Source: Bacillus nakamurai (lineage in GTDB: Bacteria; Bacillota; Bacilli; Bacillales; Bacillaceae). From it: a stretch of 64,000 nucleotides of DNA. The stretch is taken from NCBI RefSeq assembly GCF_001584325.1, contig NZ_LSAZ01000006.1, forward strand, positions 56,645-120,644. The letters run 5' to 3'. Below are positions 51,026 to 59,716 of this stretch, one piece after another (positions within the stretch are counted from its first letter, which is position 1; each line of letters begins with the position of its first letter). The notes beneath the pieces were generated by a model. It was not told the DNA's origin. It made no database searches and saw nothing but the letters and a program-made list of their open reading frames with translations. The position numbers and the translations under genes were made by a program.

Positions 51026-53080
51026 ATGAGTAAAGATCAAAACAAACGAATCAATGAAAACACAAAAAATGAACAGCTGGAACAATACCGTGTCGATAAC
51101 AGCGGGAAAAAAATGACGACCAATCAAGGGCTTCGTGTATCAGAGGATGAGCATTCCTTAAAAGCGGGCGTCCGCGGCCCTACATTAATGGAGGATTTTC
51201 ATTTTCGTGAAAAAATGACGCACTTTGACCACGAGCGGATACCGGAACGGATCGTCCATGCACGCGGGTACGGCGTACATGGGCATTTTCAGGTGTATGA
51301 ACCGATGACTGAATATACACGGGCAAAATTTTTGCAGGACCCGTCTGTGAAAACGCCTGTCTTTGTCCGTTTTTCAACGGTGGCAGGCTCCAAGGGATCA
51401 GGCGACACGGTGCGTGACGCCAGAGGCTTCGCGACCAAGTTCTATACGGAAGAAGGGAACTATGATCTGGTCGGAAACAACATCCCGGTGTTTTTCATTC
51501 AGGATGCGATTAAGTTCCCGGACTTGGTGCACGCCTTCAAGCCTGAACCGCACAATGAAATGCCGCAGGCCGCGACAGCTCATGATACGTTCTGGGATTT
51601 TGTCGCGAATAATCCGGAATCCGCGCACATGGTCATGTGGACGATGTCTGACCGAGGAATCCCGCGGAGCTATCGGATGATGGAAGGCTTCGGCGTGCAT
51701 ACGTTCCGTTTCGTTAATGAAAAAGGAAAAGCGCGCTTCGTGAAGTTTCACTGGAAACCTGTGCTCGGCGTTCATTCCCTCGTGTGGGACGAGGCGCAGA
51801 AAATTGCCGGAAAAGACGCCGATTTCCACCGCCGCGATCTGTGGGAAACCGTCGAAAACGGCGGGAAAGTCGAGTATGAGCTTGGCGTACAGATGATTGA
51901 GGAAGAAGATGAATTCAAGTTTGATTTCGACATTCTCGATCCGACGAAGCTGTGGCCGGAGGAGCTGGTTCCCGTCAAGCTGATCGGAAAAATGACGCTC
52001 GACCGCAATCAGGATAACGTATTCGCCGAGACAGAGCAGGTTGCCTTTCACCCGGGGAATGTCGTGCCGGGCATTGATTTTACAAACGATCCGCTTCTCC
52101 AAGGCCGGCTGTTTTCTTACACGGATACACAGCTCATTCGTCTTGGCGGGCCGAACTTCCACGAGATTCCGATCAACCGGCCGGTGTGCCCGTTTCATAA
52201 CAACCAATATGACGGCTATCACCGCATGACGATTAATAAAGGCCCTGTCGCTTATCATAAAAACTCCCTGCAAAACAACGATCCGTCGACGGCGACAGAA
52301 GAAGAGGGAGGCTATGTTCATTATCAGGAAAAAGTCGATCGAAGGCAGAAAAGTCCGCCAGCGCAGTGAGAGCTTCAACGATTATTTCTCACAGGCAAAG
52401 ATGTTTTGGAACAGCATGTCTTCTGTAGAAAAAGACATATCATTTCCGCGTTCTGTTTTGAGGTCGGAAAAGTGAAAAGCAAGGATGTTCAGCAGCAGGT
52501 GGTTGATGTATTCAGCAATGTGGACGCGGAGCTTGCTGAACGCATCGCAAAAGGGGTCGGCGTAAACCCGCCGTCAAAGGATCACGATTCGGATGAAACA
52601 TTCCGCTCCCCGGCCTTAAGCCAAGCCAACACAGTGAAAACGGCAGCCACAAGACAGATTGCCGTTCTCGCTGATCACGGCTTCGCCGACGAAGAATTGA
52701 AACAGGCGCTTTCCGTGTTCAAACAAGCGGGAGTCAGAGCCGACATCATCAGTCCGGCCTTAGGCGCGATCAAGGGGGAAAACGGCACACAGCTCGAAGC
52801 GGCGGCCACCTTCCTGACAGCAGACTCAGTATTGTATGACGCTGTCTATATCGCGGGCGGAAAACAAAACATCGAAAGTCTCAAAGCCCAAAAAGCGGCC
52901 AAAGACTTCGTCAGCGAAGCCTTCAGCCACTACAAAGCAATCGGTGCTGCCGGAGAAGGGAAAGAACTGCTGACACTCGCCGCGGGAACCGTACAAGGCC
53001 CGGGCCTTGTCGCAGATGACAATGATCGATTTATTAATGCCGTTGCCGAGCACCGGCATTGGGACAGGGAAATTTCATGA
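51026..53080 (+). pseudogene. katE: large-subunit heme catalase KatE, interrupted by two compensating frameshifts
   Basis: The full frame would encode about 684 residues. Heme- and peroxide-site motifs are intact ([12 protein letters not shown] with the catalytic His; [13 protein letters not shown] with the Asn; [14 protein letters not shown] with the heme-ligand Tyr). The C-terminal flavodoxin/GATase-like domain (TRQIAVLADHG...) is complete. Around 52335-52350 about one base (or four) is gained, leading to TGA at 52367. At 52427-52432 one base is lost, returning to the original frame. The 90-bp stretch between reads NDYFSQAKMFWNSMSSVEK in the third frame. Without the changes this would be a normal sigma-B catalase. 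As read, the product stops at 447 residues. Confidence 0.88.
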
Positions 53081-53149
53081 ATTAGTTTACACCATTCATA
53101 TGCTGATGTATCTTTAGGGCAAACACCTTTTACTAAGGAGACATGCAGC

Positions 53150-53440
53150 ATGAACGAAAAACAGCTCGCAGAATACTACCGTCGCGACGAAAACATGATG
53201 ATTTTAATCTTTGCCCAATGGTGCGTCAATCACGATCTTGACCCGATAGCGCTCTACAGCAAGGCTTATCCCGGCCAGCCTTTAAACGAGGGGCTGAAAA
53301 AAACCGTTGAGGAGCTTGCGGTGCCGAAGGAAGAGTCAGAACCGATTCCCGATCAGACAGTCATCGGCGTTTTGGAGATGTTCGGCAACTCAGATTTGGC
53401 TGAAGCGGTTCATGAAGCCATTGCGCAAAGACCATCGTAA
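53150..53440 (+). CDS. yxiS: small protein YxiS
   Basis: A 96-residue acidic helical cytosolic protein (MNEKQLAEYYRRDE...) of unknown function. AAGGAG lies about nine bases upstream. Position directly behind katE matches yxiS, reported as a general stress gene in B. subtilis. No domain recognised. Confidence 0.75.
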   Translation: MNEKQLAEYYRRDENMMILIFAQWCVNHDLDPIALYSKAYPGQPLNEGLKKTVEELAVPKEESEPIPDQTVIGVLEMFGNSDLAEAVHEAIAQRPS

Positions 53441-53470
53441 GAGACATGGATGAGCCGTGTCTCTTTTTTA
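53439..53470 (+). terminator. terminator of yxiS
   Basis: An AAGAGACA/TGTCTCTT stem with an 11-base loop and a T-run. Confidence 0.88.
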
Positions 53471-53574
53471 TGGGCAAAAACACGAAAGAAGACCTAGAAA
53501 CAATTTTCCATTCGGCACTGTCTATAGAGTGTATCTCGTTTTCAAAAAGCGGTACAAGAAAAGGAGGAATTGTG

Positions 53575-54249
53575 ATGAAGAAAATATGTAAAACAATGGC
53601 GGCTGTGCTTGCAGCAGTGCTGCTGGCCGCTCTGTTTGGAGGCGCAGCGCCTTCAGCTCAAGCCGCACAAAACGGCAAGCCTCTCGTCACCAGCCATACG
53701 TATAAGCATGTTAAGGAATTAACGTATCCTCAAGTCCAAAACACCGGAAACGCAGCATTTGAAAAGAAAATCAACCAAGACTTCCAAAAGTATATCGAGA
53801 CATCCTACCAAGAATATGTGAAAAATAAAAAAGACGCTGAAAAACAAGGCTACAAGGCAGAATATCAAACAGACTTTCAGGTGAAATACAATCAAGGCGG
53901 CAAGCTCAGCATTCAAACGGAGAACTATATCTTCACAGGCGGTGCTCACGGGATGACAGCCGTCCAAACCTACAATTATGATCTGAAAACGAAAAAACAG
54001 GTTACGCTGAACAATGTGCTGAATTCTAAAACAAAGGTAAATCAAACGAAGGATTATCTTTACAGCTATATGAAAAAACACGACACTCTTTTTTATCCTG
54101 ACGTGAAGAAGAAAGATATTTCCCTTAACAAAGAGACACCATTCTACTTTACGAAGGACGGCATTGCCATTGTGTTCGGGCAATATGACATGGGACCTTA
54201 CGCAGCGGGCATTCGCGACGTACACGTGCCTGCTTCCGTCTATCAATAA
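53575..54249 (+). CDS. secreted DUF3298/DUF4163-type protein
   Basis: A 224-residue exported protein. A signal peptide with AQA-AQ cleavage occupies about residues 1-31. Then come a DUF4163-like part (HVKELTYPQVQNTG, NYIFTGGAHGMTAVQTYNYDL) and a DUF3298 end (TPFYFTKDGIAIVFGQYDMGPYAAG). This arrangement occurs in the extracellular domain of RsiV and the N-terminal part of PdaC-like wall enzymes, where it binds wall material or lysozyme. Here it stands alone. The start has AAAAGGAGG upstream. Function at the cell surface is inferred. Confidence 0.8.
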   Translation: MKKICKTMAAVLAAVLLAALFGGAAPSAQAAQNGKPLVTSHTYKHVKELTYPQVQNTGNAAFEKKINQDFQKYIETSYQEYVKNKKDAEKQGYKAEYQTDFQVKYNQGGKLSIQTENYIFTGGAHGMTAVQTYNYDLKTKKQVTLNNVLNSKTKVNQTKDYLYSYMKKHDTLFYPDVKKKDISLNKETPFYFTKDGIAIVFGQYDMGPYAAGIRDVHVPASVYQ

Positions 54250-54252
54250 AAA

Positions 54253-54292
54253 AAAGCGATATCACCCGGAAACGGAGTGGTATCGCTTTTTC
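54253..54292. terminator. bidirectional terminator between convergent genes
   Basis: An AAAGCGATATCAC/GTGGTATCGCTTT stem (one G-U pair) with A-run and T-run on either side. Confidence 0.9.
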
Positions 54293-54296
54293 TGTT

Positions 54297-55490
54297 TTAC
54301 CATACGAACAATCCGACAATCGCCGCGCTTAGTAAGGAAACGGCAATTCCGCTTACAAGCAGCTTCCAAACGTTTTTGCCGATGATAGTTGATTTTTCGC
54401 CATCAAGCAGGGATTGATAAGAACCGTAAATCATACCGATGGTGCTGAAGTTTGCGAATGACGTCAGGAATGTCGTCGCAACGGCAACCGTGTGCGGCGG
54501 TAATGCCTGCAATTGCCCCTTCAAATCAGCCATCGCCACAAACTCGTTCGTTGCGAGCTTGATTCCCATCAGCTGGGCGACATACATTGTATCATGCCAA
54601 TTTAACCCCAGGAGAAACGCAAACGGACTGAAGACGTAAGAGAAGATCTTCTGAATGGTCAGCCCGTGCACAAACAGTCCGAGCATGCCGTTTAACGCAG
54701 CCGTTAATGCCACATACCCAATCACCATCGCTAAAATAACGATGACCATGTTCATCCCGACAAGCATACTGTTAGAAATCGTGGAGAAGAAATCTTTTTT
54801 CTCTTCTTTGGAAGGCACATAAATAATATCGTCTTCCTTCGATACATCAACCGGATTCAGCAGGTTTGCGATCAGCAGTGCGTTCAAGCAATTCAACGGA
54901 ATGGCTGTAAACACATATGTTGAAGGAACCATCGTCAGATAAGATCCGATTATCGAGCCGCTGATGCTGCTCATGCTCATCAGCCCGAACGTCAGCAGGC
55001 GATTATTGTTCACAATGGCAAGCTGCTGACGGATCACGGCTAACGCCTCTGTATTTCCTAAAAACATCATCTGAATGGAGAAAAAGCTCTCCAGCTTCGG
55101 CAGACGCGACACTTTGGAAATCAGCCACCCGATTTTATCAATCAGCCACGGCAAAATGCCGAAATACGATAACATGTCAAAGAAGGTGACGACGAAGATA
55201 ATCGGCAGCAAGGCGCTGAAGAAAAAATCAACCGTCGGATTCGCCATAACAGACGGAAAAACAAACGCAATCCCCTGACTGGCGCACGAAATCAGCCATG
55301 TAAAGAACGCGCCGATTTGACCTATGACAAAGCCACCGACCTTTGTTCCTAACATAAACCATGTAATCAGGAACTCAAGGACGAGGAGCATAACGATCGG
55401 ACGCCATTTAATCTTTCTTTTTTGAGGAGAACATAAGAAAACAACTGCCATGACAACAATGAGGCCGACAATGTTCAATAAAAAATACAT
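54297..55490 (-). CDS. nupG: purine nucleoside transporter NupG (YxjA)
   Basis: A 397-residue concentrative nucleoside transporter with about ten membrane segments. The motif MMFLGNTEALAVIRQQL replaces the GQSE core seen in NupC, and TNEFVAMADL closes the substrate site. It imports guanosine and inosine. ATG 55490 has AGGAG eight bases upstream; the longer frame to 55544 runs into the leader terminator. Expression is set by the guanine riboswitch upstream and in B. subtilis also by PurR. Confidence 0.92.
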   Translation of the reverse strand: MYFLLNIVGLIVVMAVVFLCSPQKRKIKWRPIVMLLVLEFLITWFMLGTKVGGFVIGQIGAFFTWLISCASQGIAFVFPSVMANPTVDFFFSALLPIIFVVTFFDMLSYFGILPWLIDKIGWLISKVSRLPKLESFFSIQMMFLGNTEALAVIRQQLAIVNNNRLLTFGLMSMSSISGSIIGSYLTMVPSTYVFTAIPLNCLNALLIANLLNPVDVSKEDDIIYVPSKEEKKDFFSTISNSMLVGMNMVIVILAMVIGYVALTAALNGMLGLFVHGLTIQKIFSYVFSPFAFLLGLNWHDTMYVAQLMGIKLATNEFVAMADLKGQLQALPPHTVAVATTFLTSFANFSTIGMIYGSYQSLLDGEKSTIIGKNVWKLLVSGIAVSLLSAAIVGLFVW

Positions 55491-55522
55491 GTGAGCAACT
55501 CCTATAAGGTTTATTATGGAAA

Positions 55523-55574
55523 TAAAAAAGCTCTTATTTATCACAATTTCCGGAAATTGTGATAAATAAGAGCC
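55523..55574 (-). terminator. riboswitch-controlled terminator of nupG
   Basis: A 22-bp perfect stem (55531-55552 with 55553-55574) followed on the minus strand by TTTTTT. It forms when guanine is bound upstream. Confidence 0.92.
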
Positions 55575-55633
55575 AAAAGAAAAGAATAAGACAGCGTCAT
55601 ACGCTTTTCACTCGTTCAAATTTATTCAAACTT

Positions 55634-55701
55634 CCTTGTAGTCTAGTCTTTTACGGCGCTAGGTAGAAACAATCAGACCATATTACTGATCATATACAAG
55701 A
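55634..55701 (-). promoter_or_regulatory. guanine riboswitch aptamer
   Basis: Minus strand: P1 CTTGTA/TACAAG, AATATGG, GTTTCTACC (L2), CCGTAAA (L3) and GACTA closing the core. These are the invariant elements of the purine aptamer. The junction base in GACTAC is C, which selects guanine rather than adenine. Confidence 0.93.
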
Positions 55702-55982
55702 ATAACAATATAACATGAGATAGCAGTATTTTATCGTTTCAATTTTTGAAAATCAACCTTTTTAGATATTTTCAAAATAATAAATTTATATTATAAATAA
55801 AAAAAATAAAGGATATGAAAGATATGTAAATAGTAAATGGATAGTTAAGGTATAATAGAAGCCGTTGCTCTTGCAAGCAGGCCGCATAAAGCCTTCTCTG
55901 TCATTGTACAAACGAAACAGAGTTGATAAAATAAAGATGAGGGCACAGCTCTCGGCGTATAAAGACAAAAGGAGTCATTTCT
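55702..55982. other. intergenic region between divergent nupG and the rRNA methyltransferase
   Basis: It holds the nupG promoter region on the minus strand and, on the plus strand, a -10-like TATAAT near 55851-55856 with a weak -35. The following 270-bp transcribed leader includes the small ORF described next. No other gene is apparent. Confidence 0.45.
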
Positions 55983-56012
55983 ATGATCATCCAGTTCATT
56001 CGTTACAGATAA
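55983..56012 (+). CDS. nine-codon leader peptide upstream of the rRNA methyltransferase
   Basis: ATG 55983 has AAAAGGAG eight bases upstream, stronger than the site of the gene itself, and encodes MIIQFIRYR then stop. Ten bases inside it (55995-56004) are perfectly complementary to 56108-56117, just before the methyltransferase ribosome site. The layout is that of erm-type attenuation, where a drug-stalled ribosome on the leader frees the downstream start. Inferred from sequence only. Confidence 0.5.
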   Translation: MIIQFIRYR

Positions 56013-56107
56013 TGAGGGGTATAGATGAATGTCATAAACCAAGCAGCATCTCATTTTTCAGGAAATATGCGAGGTTTATTTGTCTATGCCTTTTTCATTG
56101 ATTTAAA

Positions 56108-56126
56108 AACGAATGAATGAGGTGTT
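56108..56126 (+). promoter_or_regulatory. possible sequestered ribosome-binding region
   Basis: AACGAATGAA (56108-56117) pairs with the leader ORF; the adjacent TGAGGTG is the ribosome site for TTG 56130. Weaker pairing of GGTG with CATC (55989-55992) would extend the stem over that site. Confidence 0.45.
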
Positions 56127-56129
56127 TTT

Positions 56130-57011
56130 TTGTCTGATAAAAAAATAAAACGTGCTGCACTGATAAAAGCCTGGCAATCAGTATTCAGGTGTCCTCTTTG
56201 CCATACGCGGATGTCAGTTTCACAATATAAAAGTTTGATTTGCAAACACGGGCATACATTTGATATATCAAAACAAGGGTATGTGAATTTCCTGACGAAG
56301 CCGGTCAAAAGCCAGTATCAAAAGGCACTGTTTGAAGCGAGACGGGAGCTTTTTGAAACACAGCAATTTTTTGATCCGCTTCGAAGAGAGATTACTGAGA
56401 TCATCAGCTGCCTGCAATCTCCGCAAAAACCGATGACTGTTTTGGACGCCGGATGCGGAGAGGGATCACATGTATCCGCTGTATGCAGAGCGCTCCGAAC
56501 CGAGTATTCCGTGACGGGAATAGGTATTGATATCTCAAAAGAAGGAGTGCTGTCCGCTTCCAAAACGTTTGGGGAGGATATGGTTTTTGCAGTGGCTGAT
56601 GTGGCAGACGCACCGTTTGGCGACAGCAGTTTTGATATGATTATGTCGATTTTATCGCCTTCTAATTATAAGGAATACAGCAGGCTTCTGAAACACGGCG
56701 GGGCAGTGATCAAGGCTGTGCCGCAGCGTGATTATTTAAAAGAAGTGAGAGAGTTCTTTTTCGAGGGAAGCGAAAAACAGGCTCATACCAACACATCTGC
56801 AGCCGACCGCTTCAAAATGAACTTTCAAACCGTACAGCGAAAGCGGCTGTGCTACACGAAGCCCCTGTCTCAAACAGAGCTTTCTCTGCTGGTTCGCATG
56901 ACGCCTTTAACATGGAAGCGTTCAGAAGAAAAAATCCAACGGTTTACTGCAAAAGAAAGAGCTGAAATTACAGTTGATGTCGATCTATTAATCGGCACTA
57001 ATCCTATATAA
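56130..57011 (+). CDS. yxjB: 23S rRNA (guanine-N1) methyltransferase, RlmA family (YxjB)
   Basis: A 293-residue S-adenosylmethionine-dependent enzyme. The N-terminal zinc finger is CPLCHTRMS...CKHGHTFD (Cys4/His type, residues about 19-48). Motif I is VLDAGCGEGSH near 109, and the motif-IV-like segment SILSPSNYKEYSRLLK binds the target. Gram-positive members (RlmA-II, TlrB) methylate G748 in the macrolide tunnel. The TTG start has TGAGGTG six bases upstream. The unusual 5' leader suggests inducible expression. Confidence 0.88.
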   Translation: MSDKKIKRAALIKAWQSVFRCPLCHTRMSVSQYKSLICKHGHTFDISKQGYVNFLTKPVKSQYQKALFEARRELFETQQFFDPLRREITEIISCLQSPQKPMTVLDAGCGEGSHVSAVCRALRTEYSVTGIGIDISKEGVLSASKTFGEDMVFAVADVADAPFGDSSFDMIMSILSPSNYKEYSRLLKHGGAVIKAVPQRDYLKEVREFFFEGSEKQAHTNTSAADRFKMNFQTVQRKRLCYTKPLSQTELSLLVRMTPLTWKRSEEKIQRFTAKERAEITVDVDLLIGTNPI

Positions 57012-57015
57012 AAAG

Positions 57016-57053
57016 AGAAAGACACACTTGCACAGGCAAGTGTGTCTTCTTTT
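57016..57053. terminator. bidirectional terminator between yxjB and the yxjG/H gene
   Basis: A 13-bp stem AAGACACACTTGC/GCAAGTGTGTCTT followed by a T-rich tail. Confidence 0.9.
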
Positions 57054-57057
57054 GTGC

Positions 57058-58194
57058 TTATTTCCAAACCTCGCCGGCAATTTCAACGACATGGCGCAGT
57101 TTTGCCCATTGCTGTTCTTCTGTGATCAGGTTTCCTTCCTCAGTGGAAGCGAATCCGCATTGCGGGCTGAGGCAGAGCTGATCCAGGCTGACGTATTTTG
57201 AAGCTTCTTCAATTCGGCGCTTCATGCTGTCCTTGCTTTCCAGTTCGCCGAATTTTGACGTAATCAAACCGAGCACAAGCTGAAGATCAGGGCGTTTGAC
57301 ATAACGGAGCGGCTCAAAGCCGCCGGAGCGGGAGTCATCATATTCCAAGAACAGCCCGTCCAGGTCTAACCCGTCAAAAATCGTTTCCGCCGCCGCGTCG
57401 TAGCCGCCTTCAGCTGTCCAAGTCGACTGGAAGTTGCCCCGGCAAATATGCATCGTAACGGTCAAGTCGTCAGGGCGGTCTGCGATGGCATCATTAATGG
57501 ATGCAGCAAACAGCTAGCGCAGCTCATCCGGCGTCGTACCGAATGCTTCAATTTGACGCAGGCCCGCTTCTGATAAGAAAACGGCCCACGCTGTGTCATC
57601 AAGCTGAAGGTAGCGGCATCCGGCGTCATAAAAAGCTTGAATGGCTTTTTTATACGCCTTTGACACATCGTGCTGAAATTGTTTGTAATCATTCTGGTAT
57701 GCCGCTTTTTCCAATTTACCTCGGAAAAACAGCATATTCGGGCTTGGAATGGTCATTTTCGGTACGGCATTGCCGGCAATGCCGTGAAGAAATTTATAGT
57801 CATCAAGCATCGGATGAGCAGAAAAATCAATATCTCCGGTTACTTTAATGCCGCGCGCTTTTGTCTGCACATTATGGAACTGAATCCCGCTTTCCGGCGT
57901 AAATGCCTCGACCCCGTCTAAATTTTCCAAAAAGTCAAAGTGCCACCAAGCCCGGCGGAATTCGCCGTCTGTTACCACTTGAAGGCCGGTTTCTTTTTGC
58001 TTTTCCACAATGCGGGTGATTTCGTCGTTTTCGACCTGGCGGAGCTGTTCGGCCGAAATCTCACCTGCTGCTTTTTGCAGCCGCGCTTTTTTCACAGCCG
58101 CCGGCCGCAAAAGGCTTCCGACCTGATCTGCCCGAAACGGCGGTTTTTTTCTTAGAAGAGTGTTCAATGGCTGTTTTGTGTTTTGCTGTGACAT
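57058..58194 (-). pseudogene. yxjG: MetE-like cobalamin-independent methionine synthase family protein with internal amber stop
   Basis: The frame would encode 378 residues, the length of the B. subtilis YxjG/YxjH pair. An N-terminal half with FRADQVGSLLRP and a C-terminal zinc-site region with HICRGNF are both legible. A TAG at 57514-57516 (minus strand) lies after TPDELR, where Gln (CAG) is expected, in the same frame on both sides. The product would stop at about residue 226 and lack the zinc/homocysteine half. ATG 58194 has AAAGGA upstream. It could be yxjH instead; only one copy is present. Confidence 0.88.
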
Positions 58195-58224
58195 TAACAA
58201 TTCCTTCTTTCCTGGTTTAAATAT

Positions 58225-58255
58225 AAAAAAGCTCTTCCCTTGGATAGGGAAGAGC
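58225..58255 (-). terminator. SAM-riboswitch terminator
   Basis: GCTCTTCCCT/AGGGAAGAGC, a 10-bp stem followed on the minus strand by TTTTTT. Confidence 0.92.
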
Positions 58256-58269
58256 TTGCGTCCGCAATC

Positions 58270-58362
58270 TCAACCTTATCTTCAGGATTTAGCACCATTC
58301 TGCTGAACAGCGGTTGCCGGGTATCATAGGGCCAGTCCCTCCACCTCTCTTGATAAGGAAAT
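58270..58362 (-). promoter_or_regulatory. SAM-I (S-box) riboswitch aptamer
   Basis: Minus strand: P1 CCTTATC/GATAAGG, then AAGAGAGGTGGAGGGA, GGCCC, GATACCCGGCAACC and GGTGCTAA. All are the conserved S-box elements. The aptamer looks intact although the gene it controls carries a stop. Confidence 0.95.
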
Positions 58363-58393
58363 ATTATATTCAGAATAAACTGTAATACTATTA

Positions 58394-58421
58394 ATCTTAG
58401 TATGTTTTTATATATTGTCAA
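58394..58421 (-). promoter_or_regulatory. sigma-A promoter of the S-box leader
   Basis: Minus strand: -35 TTGACA (58416-58421), 16-bp spacer, -10 TAAGAT (58394-58399). Confidence 0.7.
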
Positions 58422-58440
58422 TATATTTCGAAAAATATTT

Positions 58441-58917
58441 CTAATGTTCGTCCTCAAATAGAACCATATCAATGACGATCGCAATCGCAAGACAAAGGAG
58501 AATGTCCTCTTCCTCCGTAATCTGCAAATGGTAGGAATCTCCCCAGCTCAGCCATTTTTTATTGACGGTCATGCGGTCCGCCGTGCCGTCTGTGATTTGG
58601 AAATCCTGCCCCCACAAATCACCGGTAATCTCCCAGCCGAGATGCGAAATTTCAAACTTCGGCTTAAAAAATGTTATTTTCTTTCTCACTTCACATACGG
58701 GCTTGCCGCTGACAGAAATTTCGTATCGCGGAACAAGAGACATCAGTTTCTGATCAATGGTGACGAGCGTGCGGCCGTCCAAATCCGTCAGCTTCAGTTC
58801 GTCGCCAAACGAAAAAAAGCTTCCCTCCACTTTGTAGACCTCTTTTCCGTCCTCATTAAATACTTGAAAATGGTCTTTAAATGAAAACATCCGCTCTTTA
58901 ATATAAAAATGATACAT
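58441..58917 (-). CDS. yxjI: LURP-one-related protein YxjI
   Basis: A 158-residue protein of the LURP-one (tubby-like beta-barrel) family. MFSFKDHFQVFNEDGKEVYKVEG and LTDLDGRTLVTIDQK are the typical strand repeats, and a hydrophobic C-terminal helix (LCLAIAIVIDMVLF) follows. The molecular function is unknown; such folds bind membranes or lipids. In B. subtilis yxjI belongs to the sigma-W regulon, and a sigma-W-like promoter lies upstream of the preceding small gene. The start has AAAGGAG. Confidence 0.88.
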   Translation of the reverse strand: MYHFYIKERMFSFKDHFQVFNEDGKEVYKVEGSFFSFGDELKLTDLDGRTLVTIDQKLMSLVPRYEISVSGKPVCEVRKKITFFKPKFEISHLGWEITGDLWGQDFQITDGTADRMTVNKKWLSWGDSYHLQITEEEDILLCLAIAIVIDMVLFEDEH

Positions 58918-58998
58918 AAAAAACTCCTTTTTTTATTCTATACGGAAAAAGGAGGCAAAAGGTTTCAATTCTATCGGGATAATAGTCATTTTGGAAGC

Positions 58999-59028
58999 AA
59001 AAAAAGGCTGCCGATTATCTGCGGCAGC
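58999..59028 (-). terminator. terminator of the 55-residue gene
   Basis: Minus strand GCTGCCG/CGGCAGC stem followed by seven T residues. Confidence 0.85.
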
Positions 59029-59035
59029 TGTCCTA

Positions 59036-59203
59036 TTATGAAAACGGCATCCGGCGTTTTTGACGGATCGCGTTTAAATCAATGATGTTTTCCGTGTCGG
59101 CAGCTGTCACCAGCGGGCTTGTCTTTGGCGCTTTACGGCGGTTGTCCTTACTGAAAGAAAAAACCAAATAACCTGTTAAAGCAGCGAATATAAGTAACAT
59201 CAT
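59036..59203 (-). CDS. 55-residue single-span membrane protein
   Basis: MMLLIFAALTGYLVFSF is one transmembrane helix, followed by a basic segment (SKDNRRKAPK) and a C-terminal IDLNAIRQKRR. GGGAGG lies seven to eleven bases before the two candidate ATGs (59203 and 59200). It is preceded by a sigma-W-type promoter and followed by its own terminator. It may correspond to yxjJ by position, but the length differs from what I recall, so no symbol is given. Confidence 0.7.
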   Translation of the reverse strand: MMLLIFAALTGYLVFSFSKDNRRKAPKTSPLVTAADTENIIDLNAIRQKRRMPFS

Positions 59204-59243
59204 TTTACATACCTCCCAAAAAAAGTTTTGGTATTATTCATTG

Positions 59244-59270
59244 TACGGATAAACAAACGAAAAGTATTCA
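59244..59270 (-). promoter_or_regulatory. sigma-W-like promoter
   Basis: Minus strand: TGAATA (59265-59270), a 17-bp spacer rich in T and CGTA (59244-59247), close to the sigma-W consensus TGAAAC-N16-CGTA, 40 bp upstream of the 55-residue gene. Confidence 0.6.
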
Positions 59271-59564
59271 AATAATTGAAACTTTTTTAAAAAATAACGA
59301 CAATTTCCGTAAAAAAGACCATAAGATGTGATGACTTCTCTTTGTTGTGTGGTTCTATAGATTCTATCGGCTGTAAAATTAATATAGTTTATATAACTTT
59401 ATTACTATTTTTTACAGATGTCAAATTAACTAATTGTGTCGTTTTTTCGTTTGCCTGTGTATGTTCAGTACCCTAAAAATTCATTTGATATGCAAAACAA
59501 CTGTACTTATATGATAGCGCTTTCTTTATTTTTTAGGTGAAAATCGAGAAAGAAACGCGTTATC
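59271..59564. other. AT-rich intergenic stretch
   Basis: No gene is visible. It contains a cre-like element (minus strand AGAAAGCGCTATCA, 59512-59525) with no obvious target gene, and a TGAAAC...CGAC pair on the plus strand (about 59277-59301) with too short a spacer for an ECF promoter. Confidence 0.4.
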
Positions 59565-59681
59565 TTAAAAGAATCGTTTAAACATTTTTCGAAGCTTTTT
59601 GAAAGGGTTTGATTTTGTTTCAAGTTTGCGCGAGATGATCAAGTTTTTTTTCAAGGCTTTCGCCACAGTGCCTCTGGCCAT
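59565..59681 (-). CDS. 38-residue highly basic peptide
   Basis: MARGTVAKALKKNLIISRK... ends KKLRKMFKRFF, with about 13 Lys/Arg and no acidic residue apart from one Glu. AAGGAG lies eight bases upstream, and an ECF-sigma-type promoter is placed 36 bp before the start. The composition is like a cationic antimicrobial or nucleic-acid-binding peptide; sigma-W regulons are known to include small bacteriocin-like genes such as yxzE. Coding is supported by promoter plus ribosome site; the role is open. Confidence 0.55.
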   Translation of the reverse strand: MARGTVAKALKKNLIISRKLETKSNPFKKLRKMFKRFF

Positions 59682-59716
59682 ATTCTTCACTCCTTATTTC
59701 CGTTTGATACCTTATT

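Noticed and set aside
51398..52378. 326-codon minus-strand frame opposite katE
   Set aside because: It has no ribosome site and mirrors GC-rich codon bias of the catalase frame on the other strand.
55865..56101. 78-codon frame in the yxjB leader
   Set aside because: It has no ribosome site and conflicts with the short, well-initiated leader ORF; low-complexity translation.
59277..59301. Plus-strand TGAAAC...CGAC as an ECF promoter
   Set aside because: The spacer is only 15 bases and no plus-strand gene follows.
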